Assembly: GCF_017614965.1 (NCBI RefSeq)
Contig: NZ_WVUG01000040.1
Coordinates: 1 to 42,399 of the forward strand
From: Streptomyces griseorubiginosus
GTDB lineage: Bacteria; Actinomycetota; Actinomycetes; Streptomycetales; Streptomycetaceae
Reading direction: 5' to 3'
Length of the DNA stretch: 42,399 nucleotides
Shown here: in pieces, positions 1 to 6,851 of the stretch
Layout of the letters: every line of letters begins with the position of its first letter
Position numbering within the stretch: the stretch's first letter is position 1
Position numbers and translations under genes: made by a program
The notes under the pieces: model-generated
What the model was told of the DNA's origin: nothing
Seen by the model: only the letters and a program-made list of their open reading frames with translations
Databases searched by the model: none

Positions 1-138
1 GGGGTGCTCGAGGAGTGGGGGGTGATCATGCGGCTCATGCTGGCCGACGGGGATGAGAGCCCGCCGAGAGATACGTCGGAGTCCGCTGTGCGTCCGGTCC
101 CCCGGGGGCCCGGAGTTGAAGGTTTCGTGTGTCAATGA
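1..138 (+). CDS. 3' end of an unidentified protein (partial)
   Basis: Frame 1 is open from the first base to a TGA at 136-138, giving 45 codons. Almost every third position in the first two dozen codons is G or C, as expected of coding DNA in this genome, and this fades towards the C-terminus. The visible tail contains LEEWGVIMRLMLADGDES followed by a proline- and arginine-rich end. I do not recognise the family with certainty. The gene starts outside the window, so length and domain content are unknown. It is the only candidate for the strand facing the AT-richer spacer that follows. Confidence 0.5.
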   Translation, partial: GVLEEWGVIMRLMLADGDESPPRDTSESAVRPVPRGPGVEGFVCQ

Positions 139-403
139 CCCCCAGGTGTACACAACTCGGCAGGCGGGCGAACGCTCATTTCGAATGCGGGTGCGGATAC
201 CGTCGGTAACTTATCTGAAGTTGCCCATCTTTGAACTTTGGTCATCTGAACTTCTTGTTTCCTGTACATCAATTGTGCGAAAGTGAGCGCCCTCATAGCG
301 GTGAGTAACTGACGCCGCATAGGTATGCACCAATCAGGCACCTGCTTTCCGACGGACGTGCGCATTCCGCCTGCCGTCCTGCGGCTTGGAAGGAATTGGT
401 TCA
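139..403. promoter_or_regulatory. AT-richer intergenic region upstream of the lectin-domain protein
   Basis: This 265-bp stretch is clearly richer in A and T than its surroundings and has no convincing gene. It holds a perfect palindrome GTGTACAC (146-153) and three related boxes, ATCTGAAGTT (213-222), ATCTTTGAACTT (227-238) and ATCTGAACTT (244-253). TTGAAC at 231-236 could be a -35 box, but no good -10 follows at 17 bp. The repeated boxes suggest a regulator-binding region for the gene at 404; this is inference. Confidence 0.4.
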
Positions 404-2173
404 GTGCAATCCCCCTACCCCCCACGACCTCCGTTCCCGCCGCGCCCCGGCTCCGCTCCGGAGGAGTCCGACCGCAACCTCGTCGCGCGACTGGGCCAGG
501 GTGTCGACGGTACGCGCGCGGGTGCGTTGCTGCTGGCCAGGCACTGGCAGGCGACATACGACTACGCAGCCATATGTCTGGTCTCGGCGGACGGTCCGGC
601 GTCCATGGTCGCCGCCGCCGCGTTCCACCGGGTGCTCGGCCGGCCCGCTCCCGGCGCACTGCGTCCGCAACTGCTCGGAGCCGTCCGGGACACGGTCAAG
701 GAGTGGGCCGCGGACGAGCGGATTTCTCTTGTGCTGCCGGAGCTCCGCAAACCGACCGGAGGGCGCGGGCTGCGTGCCGCACGCTCCGTGACGCCCGAAA
801 GGCGACAACTCGCCGAACGGGCATTCCGCGCCCTTCCCGGAGCCTCGCAATGCCTGTTGTGGCACACCGAGGTGGAGGCGGAATCGATAACCATACCGGC
901 CGGTCTGTTGGGTGTGGACGCGCCCACCGCCACGGCCGCGCTGGAGCAGGCGCGCGAGCAATTCCGCACCGGCTGCGTACGCGCCCACCGGGAACTGGCA
1001 CCCGGCAGGGAATGCCGCTTCTACAACCGCCTCCTCGACGTCCCCATCCGCCGGGGCGGCGCCCTGCTCCCGGACGTCCAGCAGCATCTGACGGAGTGCC
1101 GCTACTGCCGCCACGCCGCCGAGCAGCTCAGCCACTTCGAGAGCGGGCTCGAGGTGCTTCTCGCCGAGACCGTCCTCGGCTGGGGCGCCCAGCGCTACCT
1201 CGACTCCCGCCCCGGCCGCGGCGGGGACCGCGCGGGACGCCCCGGCCGTCCGAACAGCGGCGGCCGGCACCGGCCCGCCACGCCTCACAGGCGCACCAAA
1301 GCCGTGGTCGTCGGGGTCGGCCTGACCGCCCTCGCCCTGCTCCTCACCGTTCTGGTCACCAAGGGCTGGTCCGAGGACAGCGGTGTCCCGAACGTGCGGG
1401 CCACCTGGAGCGCGGTGAGCAGCAGGTCCCTCGATCCGGCCAGGTCCGCCGGCGACACCTCGTCGGCCGGATCACCCTCGCCCGCCTCCGCCGGGCAGTC
1501 CGTCGAGGTCGGCCGCGGGCGGCTCCGCAACACCGACCGGGGCCTGTGTCTCGACGCCGAGGGCGGCCGGGCCGGGGCGGGGGTGGCGGCGGTGCTTGCG
1601 GCCTGTTCCTCCGCCGCGTCCCAGCAGTGGTCGTACCAGGACGACGGGCTGCTGCGCAGCGACGCCGACCCGACCCTGTGCCTGGACGCCGACAAGCGCT
1701 CGCTGGTCCTCGCCGGTTGTGTCGTACACGCGGGGGAGGTGCGCTACGACCTCACGGTGCGCGGGGAGCTGCTGCTGCGCGGCGGCGGCGGACTGCTCGT
1801 CGCGGCCGGACGGGGCACGCGCCTGGAGGTCGCCGAGCGGAACGGCTCGGCCGGGCAGCGCTGGGAGCTGGAGACCGGCGGCGACGTGCGCACCCCGGAC
1901 GACCCCGGGAAGCGGCCCTCGGAGGAGCAGCCCGTGCCCGGCGCGACCCCGCCTGCGCCGCCCCCCGGCCGCGCCCCGCGTCCGGCGCCGCAGGACGAGC
2001 AGTACCGGCCGAAATTCGCCCAGGTCCACAGCGAGCCCCGGCCGGCCGAGCCGCCGGCCCCGCTTGCCCCTCCGCTGGACCAGGTCCGCACGCTGACCGC
2101 CGACGCCCTGAATACGGTCACGGCCACCCTCGGGTCCGTCCTGAACCGAACGGGTCCCGCCGGCCTGGGTTGA
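404..2173 (+). CDS. Membrane protein: sigma-like N-terminus, zinc-finger motif, ricin-type lectin domain
   Basis: The predicted 589-residue protein has four recognisable parts. Residues about 20-80 and 130-205 resemble sigma-70 regions 2 and 4 in spacing (an ALLLARHWQATYDYA stretch, later RAFRALPGASQCLLWHTEVE), but both are degenerate. HLTECRYCRH near residues 228-237 fits the HxxxCxxC zinc-binding pattern of anti-sigma proteins. A single hydrophobic helix lies at about 300-320. Residues about 366-495 are a beta-trefoil-like ricin domain with QQW and QRW motifs. The tail is Pro-rich. The start is GTG 404 with GGAAGG nine bases upstream; TTG 386 is in frame but less likely. The lectin part is probably outside the membrane and the sigma-like part inside. 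DNA binding is unproven. Confidence 0.72.
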   Translation: MQSPYPPRPPFPPRPGSAPEESDRNLVARLGQGVDGTRAGALLLARHWQATYDYAAICLVSADGPASMVAAAAFHRVLGRPAPGALRPQLLGAVRDTVKEWAADERISLVLPELRKPTGGRGLRAARSVTPERRQLAERAFRALPGASQCLLWHTEVEAESITIPAGLLGVDAPTATAALEQAREQFRTGCVRAHRELAPGRECRFYNRLLDVPIRRGGALLPDVQQHLTECRYCRHAAEQLSHFESGLEVLLAETVLGWGAQRYLDSRPGRGGDRAGRPGRPNSGGRHRPATPHRRTKAVVVGVGLTALALLLTVLVTKGWSEDSGVPNVRATWSAVSSRSLDPARSAGDTSSAGSPSPASAGQSVEVGRGRLRNTDRGLCLDAEGGRAGAGVAAVLAACSSAASQQWSYQDDGLLRSDADPTLCLDADKRSLVLAGCVVHAGEVRYDLTVRGELLLRGGGGLLVAAGRGTRLEVAERNGSAGQRWELETGGDVRTPDDPGKRPSEEQPVPGATPPAPPPGRAPRPAPQDEQYRPKFAQVHSEPRPAEPPAPLAPPLDQVRTLTADALNTVTATLGSVLNRTGPAGLG

Positions 2174-2206
2174 GGAACTGCCCCAGCCGGATGCCGTACG
2201 CCGTTG

Positions 2207-2254
2207 TCCTCCGGGAAAATGGGGGCCATGTCTTCCGGGAAAATGGGGGCCATG
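2207..2254 (+). repeat. 24-bp tandem duplication at the start of the XRE regulator
   Basis: Two adjacent copies of a 24-bp unit lie at 2207-2230 and 2231-2254, differing at one base. Each contains TTCCGGGAAAATGG-type sequence and ends in GCCATG. In frame they encode SSGKMGAM twice and supply several possible ATG starts (2222, 2228, 2243, 2252) plus a TTG at 2204. The duplication may be a doubled operator or simply a replication-slippage product. Confidence 0.85.
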
Positions 2255-3118
2255 TCGACGGCATCCGGAACCGGACTGGGCGCGATGATCCGCACGTGGC
2301 GGGACCGGCTGCCACCGTCGGCCGCCGCGCTGCCGACGGCCCGCGGGCGCCGGGCGGCCGGCCTGCGGCGTGAGGAACTGGCTGACCTCGCGGGAGTCTC
2401 GGTCGACTACATCGTGCGCCTGGAACAGGGGCGGGCCACGACCCCCTCGGCGTCGGTGGTGGCGTCCCTGGCACGGGCCCTGCAGCTGTCCACCGCCGAA
2501 CGCGACCACCTGTACCGGCTGGCGCAGCTCGTCCCGCCGACGGACGGCGCGATCTCCGACCATCTCCCGCCCGGCATGCAGCGAGTGCTCGCCCGGCTCG
2601 GGGACGTGCCGGTCGCCGTGTTCGCGGCGGACTGGCAACTGGTGTGGTGGAACCGCGGGTGGGCCGCCCTGCTCGGCGACCCCTCCGCCTCACCGCCGCG
2701 GCTGCGCAACTTCGCCCGCGACAGGTTCCCGGTGGACGCCGGCCCGGGCCACCTCGCGCACTGGCCGGTGACCGAGGCGGACCGCGCCGCCACCGACGCC
2801 GCCGTCGTCTCCGACCTGCGCCGCGCCACCGGCCGCTTCCCGCAGGACACCCGCCTGGCCGCGCTGATCCGTGAACTGACCGCGGGCAACAGGAGGTTCG
2901 CCGAGCTGTGGGCGGCCGGAGAGGTCGCCGCGCACCGCGAGGACCACAAGACGATCGACCACCCCTCGGTGGGCCCGGTCACCGTGGACTGCGACACCCT
3001 GACCGACGGCGACACCGAGCTCAAGATCGTCATCATGACCGCCGTACCCGGCAGCGAGGACGAGACCAAGCTCCGCCTCACCGCCGTCGCCGGCCCACCG
3101 GCCACCAAGCACAACTGA
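2252..3118 (+). CDS. XRE-family regulator with MmyB-like ligand-binding domain
   Basis: A helix-turn-helix fills about residues 5-75 (GLRREELADLAGVSVDY, then IVRLEQGR). The rest matches the MmyB-like PAS-type ligand-binding region, with markers VFAADWQLVWWNRGWAALLG and a late VGPVTVDCDTL. Such actinobacterial regulators commonly sit next to a short-chain dehydrogenase gene and control it; here an SDR follows on the same strand after 135 bp. ATG 2252 (288 aa) is chosen because family members begin just ahead of a GxGxxxRxWRDR segment; earlier starts at 2204, 2228 and 2243 lie in the tandem repeat and cannot be excluded. The ligand is unknown. Confidence 0.85.
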   Translation: MSTASGTGLGAMIRTWRDRLPPSAAALPTARGRRAAGLRREELADLAGVSVDYIVRLEQGRATTPSASVVASLARALQLSTAERDHLYRLAQLVPPTDGAISDHLPPGMQRVLARLGDVPVAVFAADWQLVWWNRGWAALLGDPSASPPRLRNFARDRFPVDAGPGHLAHWPVTEADRAATDAAVVSDLRRATGRFPQDTRLAALIRELTAGNRRFAELWAAGEVAAHREDHKTIDHPSVGPVTVDCDTLTDGDTELKIVIMTAVPGSEDETKLRLTAVAGPPATKHN

Positions 3119-3186
3119 CCGGCTCCGCCTGACGGCCGACCGGCCGCGGATGCTCGGTGGACCGTGGCGTGAACCATGTCGTACCT

Positions 3187-3236
3187 GGTACTGGCAGTCC
3201 TACCGTCACCCAGGGCACTGGTTGTCCTCTCGTCAC
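3187..3236 (+). promoter_or_regulatory. Imperfect direct repeat, probable operator upstream of the SDR
   Basis: GGTACTGGCAGTCCTACC at 3187-3204 (repeat to 3209) recurs as GGCACTGGTTGTCCTCTC at 3214-3231 (repeat to 3236). The 23-bp copies share 18 positions and are spaced 27 bp start to start. They end 17 bp before the SDR start. The position suits an operator for the neighbouring MmyB-like regulator. Confidence 0.6.
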
Positions 3237-3253
3237 GGTCCGAGAGTGGACGC

Positions 3254-3949
3254 ATGACCACAACATTCATCACAGGTGCCAACAGGTCCCTCGGCCACGA
3301 GACCGCCCGCCGTCTGATCGAGGCCGGACACACCGTCCTGGTCGGCGCGCGTGACCCGGAGCGTGGCCGGGCGGCCGCCGACGCACTCGGTGCCCGTTTC
3401 GTTCAGATCGACGTCACGGACGACGCGTCGGTCGCCGCGGCCGCCGCCGACGTCGCGGCTCATGAGGGCGGCATCGACGTCCTGATCAACAACGCGGGTG
3501 TCCTCGGGACGCACAGCCCCGCCGACCAGATCACCGCCGCCGACGCCCGCGAGGTGTTCGAGGTCAACGTCGTGGGGATCGTCCGGGTGACGCACGCGTT
3601 CCTGCCGTTGCTGCGCAAGTCCGCGCAGCCGGTCATCGTCAACGTCTCCAGCGGGATGGGGTCGTTCGCGCTGACCCACGACGCCGGGCGCGCCGAGGGC
3701 CGGATCCTCGCGCCACTCTACACCGCCTCGAAGGCCGCGGTGACCATGCTGACAACGCAGTACGCGAAGTCCTGGCCGGACGTGAAGGTGAACGCGGCCG
3801 ACCCGGGCTACACCGCGACCGACTTCAACGGACACAGCGGCCCGCAGACGGTGACCGAGGGCACCGACGCCATCGTCGAACTCGCCACCATCGGGGCGGA
3901 CGGCCCGACCGGGACCTTCCGTGACCGTCACGGCGAGGTGGCCTGGTGA
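3254..3949 (+). CDS. Short-chain dehydrogenase/reductase (SDR)
   Basis: This 231-residue protein is a classical SDR, a soluble NAD(P)(H)-dependent oxidoreductase. The cofactor loop is TGANRSLG (residues 7-14), NNAGV lies near residue 79, and the catalytic tyrosine and lysine are Y156 and K160 in YTASK, preceded by a serine-rich NVSSGMGS strand. The start is ATG 3254 with GAGAGTGGA just upstream; an in-frame ATG at 3176 would run through the repeat operator and is rejected. The substrate cannot be told from sequence. Its place after an MmyB-like regulator suggests induction by the compound that regulator senses. Confidence 0.9.
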   Translation: MTTTFITGANRSLGHETARRLIEAGHTVLVGARDPERGRAAADALGARFVQIDVTDDASVAAAAADVAAHEGGIDVLINNAGVLGTHSPADQITAADAREVFEVNVVGIVRVTHAFLPLLRKSAQPVIVNVSSGMGSFALTHDAGRAEGRILAPLYTASKAAVTMLTTQYAKSWPDVKVNAADPGYTATDFNGHSGPQTVTEGTDAIVELATIGADGPTGTFRDRHGEVAW

Positions 3950-4014
3950 CGGCGGGAACCCCTGAGCACCGCGATGTGCGCTCTCCGGGACGGCGCCCGG
4001 GTGGGCCGACCCGG

Positions 4015-4057
4015 TAGGCTTCCCGGCATGCGCCCCCGTGCGGCGCATGCCGGGAAG
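4015..4057 (+). promoter_or_regulatory. -10-like box and perfect 15-bp stem-loop ahead of dedA
   Basis: TAGGCT at 4015-4020 looks like a -10 box. The bases 4019-4033 and 4043-4057 (arms CTTCCCGGCATGCGC and its complement) form a perfect 15-bp inverted repeat with a 9-nt loop. The structure lies 70 bp after the SDR stop and 37 bp before the DedA start. No T-run follows, so it is either a terminator for the SDR or a stable hairpin at the 5' end of the dedA transcript. Confidence 0.65.
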
Positions 4058-4094
4058 ACGGCTGTCAGGGTTCACGATCGGGGAGGAACCTGCG

Positions 4095-4745
4095 TTGCAC
4101 GTCCAGGAGTGGCTCGACACCGTGCCCGCGGCCGCCGTCTACGCCGTGGTGGCGCTGGTCATCGGCCTCGAGAGCCTGGGCGTCCCGCTGCCGGGCGAGA
4201 TCGTCCTGGTCTCCGCGGCTCTGCTGTCCTCCCAGCACTCCGGCATCAACCCGGTGGTCCTCGGCGCCTGCGCCACCCTCGGCGCGGTCATCGGCGACTC
4301 CATCGGCTACGCCATCGGCCGCAAGGGCGGCCGGCCCCTGCTCGCCTGGCTCGGCAGGAAGTTCCCCAGACACTTCAGCGAGGGCCATGTCGCCACCGCC
4401 GAGCGCTCCTTCGAGAAGTGGGGCATGTGGGCCGTCTTCTTCGGCCGCTTCATCGCCCTCCTGCGCATCTTCGCCGGCCCCCTCGCGGGCGTCCTCCACA
4501 TGCCGTACTGGAAGTTCCTGATCGCCAACGTCCTCGGCGGCATCTGCTGGGCGGGCGGCACCACGGCGGTCATCTACTACGTCGGCGTCGTCGCCGAGGA
4601 CTGGCTGAAGCGCTTCTCGTACGTGGGTCTGGCGGCCGCGGTGCTGGTCGGTGTGGCGTCGATGCTGCTCGTACGGCGCAAGGCCAAGAAGGCGGCGGCG
4701 GAGCGGGAAGCGGCCGAGTCGGAGCCGGTCCCCGCCGCCGACTGA
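4095..4745 (+). CDS. DedA-family membrane protein
   Basis: The 216-residue protein carries the DedA (SNARE-associated/VTT) signatures: LESLGVPLPGEIVL near residue 25, GDSIGYAIGRKGG near residue 65, and FFGRFIALLRIFAGPLAG near residue 120, with four to five hydrophobic segments. DedA proteins act in the cytoplasmic membrane and have been linked to lipid-carrier translocation and envelope homeostasis. The start is TTG 4095, seven bases after GGGAGGA; an in-frame ATG at 4038 would lie inside the upstream stem-loop. The C-terminal 30 residues are a charged Lys/Ala/Glu tail. The stop lies in a small repeated sequence shared with the end of the facing gene. Confidence 0.88.
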   Translation: MHVQEWLDTVPAAAVYAVVALVIGLESLGVPLPGEIVLVSAALLSSQHSGINPVVLGACATLGAVIGDSIGYAIGRKGGRPLLAWLGRKFPRHFSEGHVATAERSFEKWGMWAVFFGRFIALLRIFAGPLAGVLHMPYWKFLIANVLGGICWAGGTTAVIYYVGVVAEDWLKRFSYVGLAAAVLVGVASMLLVRRKAKKAAAEREAAESEPVPAAD

Positions 4746-4816
4746 CGTCCAGGACCGACTGACGTCCACGACCGGCTACGGCTGCCGCCGACCGACGTCC
4801 ACGACCGACTACGGCT
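4740..4816. repeat. Short tandem repeat spanning two convergent gene ends
   Basis: GACTGACGTCCACGACCGGC begins a copy at 4757-4783 that recurs at 4790-4816 with 25 of 27 positions identical, period 33. A shorter copy is at 4740-4757. The outer copies include the stop codons of the DedA gene (4743-4745) and of the carbonic-anhydrase-like gene (4809-4811, minus strand). Confidence 0.75.
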
Positions 4817-5342
4817 TCTCGTGCACCTCCTGGTGCGCCTTGGCGAGTTCGGCGTAGAGCGATCCGTTCAGCGTGATCCCTTGGCGCTCCTCGTCCGTGA
4901 GGGGCCTCTTGACCTTGGCGGGCACCCCCGCCACCAATGAGCCCGGCGGCACCTGCATCCCCTGCGGCACCAGTGCCTGCGCGGCGACCAGCGACCCCTC
5001 GCCGATCACGGCGCCGTTCAGCACGGTCGCGCCCATCCCGACGAGGCAGTCGTCTCCCACGGTCGCCCCGTGCACCACCGCGTTGTGACCGACGGAGACC
5101 CGCTCCCCGACATGGACCGGGAACCCCGGGTCCGCGTGCAGGGTGCAGTTGTCCTGGATGTTGGCCTGGGCCCCGACGAAGATCCGCTCGACATCGCCCC
5201 GCAACACGGCGCCGTACCAGACGCTCGCGCCCGGCGCCAGCGTCACGTCCCCGATCACCGACGCCGTCGGCGCGACGAACGCCTCCCCGTCGATCCTCGG
5301 TTCCTTCCCGCCGATGCCCGTGATCAGTGCCTTGCCCGCCAT
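4809..5342 (-). CDS. Gamma-class carbonic anhydrase family protein
   Basis: This 177-residue protein is a left-handed beta-helix built of hexapeptide repeats (VIGDVTLAPGASVWYGAVLR, later VGHNAVVHGATVGDDCLVGM). It belongs to the gamma-carbonic anhydrase/YrdA/PaaY group: soluble trimers that bind metal through three histidines, seen here in NCTLHADPG and VGHNAVVHG. Carbonic anhydrase activity is shown for only some members. The start is ATG 5342 with GGTGGAG five to six bases upstream. The gene converges on dedA and has its own promoter region facing the lipid-kinase-like gene. Normal length. Confidence 0.9.
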   Translation of the reverse strand: MAGKALITGIGGKEPRIDGEAFVAPTASVIGDVTLAPGASVWYGAVLRGDVERIFVGAQANIQDNCTLHADPGFPVHVGERVSVGHNAVVHGATVGDDCLVGMGATVLNGAVIGEGSLVAAQALVPQGMQVPPGSLVAGVPAKVKRPLTDEERQGITLNGSLYAELAKAHQEVHEKP

Positions 5343-5469
5343 CACCGCTCCACCTTCCGTCCTGGTACCGGCACCGTAGGCGATGAGCGGCCGCGATGTG
5401 CTGCCGGGGGCGGCACATCGCCTGTGGAGGGTGATGCCGGCCGGGCCGCGGGAGGCCGACCGTGGTGTC

Positions 5470-6798
5470 ATGGAATTCACGACTCCGCGGCAGCGCTGGC
5501 TGGCACGGACATCACTGGTGGCGGGGGCCGCCGCGGTCGCCGTCCTCGCCGTGTTCGGCGGTCTGCGGACGGTGGGCCTGCTGACCGTCGGACTGACCGG
5601 TACCGCGGTCACGTTCATGGCCGTCCGGTGGGCACTCGGCCGACCGGGCCCCTCCCGCCCGCTCGCCGTTCTGCTCGCCTCCGCCGCCCCCGTCTGGGTG
5701 CTGGTGGTCTACAACCGCGCCCATCTGGGCTGGGTCGTCGCCGTGGCCTGGGCGCTGTGGCTGCTCGCCATCGCGACCGGCCGCGACGCCCTCGCCCGGA
5801 CCGACGCGCCGCTCCCGCTGGCGGAGCGGCCGGCGCCGCCCGCCCGGCACGCCGTGTTGATCATGAATCCGCGGTCCGGGGACGGCAAGGTCGAACGCTT
5901 CCGGTTGCGCGAGAAGGCCCAGTCCCTCGGGGCACGGGTGGTGCTGCTGGAGGGGCCGGGCGAGACAGACGTCGCGGGACTCGCCCGCAAGGCCGTCGAG
6001 GAAGGCGCGGACCTGCTGGGCGTCGCGGGCGGCGACGGCACCCAGGCCCTGGTCGCCGATGTCGCCGCGTCGTTCGGTATCCCGTTCCTGGTGATCCCCG
6101 CCGGCACCCGCAACCACTTCGCACTCGACCTCGGCCTGGACCTCGCCGATCCGTCCGCGGCCCTGGACGCGCTGCACGACGGCGTGGAGTTGAGGGTCGA
6201 CCTGGGCCGGGCGGGCGCCCGGCCGTTCGTCAACAACGTCTCGTTCGGCGCCTACGCCGAGGTCGTACGGAGTCCCGCCTACCGCGACGGCAAGACCCGC
6301 ACCACCCTGGAACTCCTGCCGGACCTGCTCATCGGTCACCCGGGCGCCGTCCTGCTCGCCCAGGCCGGACGGACGGTCTTCACCGCACCGCAGGCCCTGC
6401 TGGTCAGCAACAACCGCTACGGCACCAGCGACATCGCCGGCCTGGGACGCCGGGCACGTCTGGACGGCGCGGAGCTGGGAGCCGTGGGCGTCGACGTGAA
6501 CAGCGCCGCCCAGGCCGCCGGGCTGCTGCGCGGGCGGCGCGCCGCCGGACTGACCTGGACAACGGCCAGGCGCGTGGTCGTCGACGCCGACCGGCCCTCC
6601 CTCCGGGTCGGCGTCGACGGCGAGGCGCTGACCCTGCCCGCCCCTGTGCGCTGCGAGATCCGGCCCCGTGCGCTACGGGTACGGGTGCCACGGCAGCGCC
6701 CGGGCAAGCGCGCGGCGCGACCGCGGTCGGCCTGGCGCCGGCTCCTGCGGCTGAGCCGCCCGGCACTGCGACGCGAAAGCAGGACGCCGTCGCCCTGA
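5470..6798 (+). CDS. Diacylglycerol-kinase catalytic domain protein with membrane N-terminus
   Basis: About 120 N-terminal residues form roughly four hydrophobic helices. The rest is a DAGK-type catalytic domain: LIMNPRSGDGK, the nucleotide-binding AGGDGTQAL, and IPAGTRNHFALDLGLDLA. Enzymes of this fold phosphorylate diacylglycerol or related lipids and sphingoid bases with ATP, here at the membrane face. The C-terminal 35 residues are strongly basic (RQRPGKRAARPRSAWRR). ATG 5470 (442 aa) is preferred; GGGAGG lies 14 bases upstream, and in-frame starts at 5431, 5434 and 5383 are possible. The lipid substrate is not readable from sequence. Confidence 0.85.
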   Translation: MEFTTPRQRWLARTSLVAGAAAVAVLAVFGGLRTVGLLTVGLTGTAVTFMAVRWALGRPGPSRPLAVLLASAAPVWVLVVYNRAHLGWVVAVAWALWLLAIATGRDALARTDAPLPLAERPAPPARHAVLIMNPRSGDGKVERFRLREKAQSLGARVVLLEGPGETDVAGLARKAVEEGADLLGVAGGDGTQALVADVAASFGIPFLVIPAGTRNHFALDLGLDLADPSAALDALHDGVELRVDLGRAGARPFVNNVSFGAYAEVVRSPAYRDGKTRTTLELLPDLLIGHPGAVLLAQAGRTVFTAPQALLVSNNRYGTSDIAGLGRRARLDGAELGAVGVDVNSAAQAAGLLRGRRAAGLTWTTARRVVVDADRPSLRVGVDGEALTLPAPVRCEIRPRALRVRVPRQRPGKRAARPRSAWRRLLRLSRPALRRESRTPSP

Positions 6799-6851
6799 CC
6801 GACGCGAAGGCAACTCCGCGTCCCTGTCCTGCTCCGTGCGGACCACCTTCG

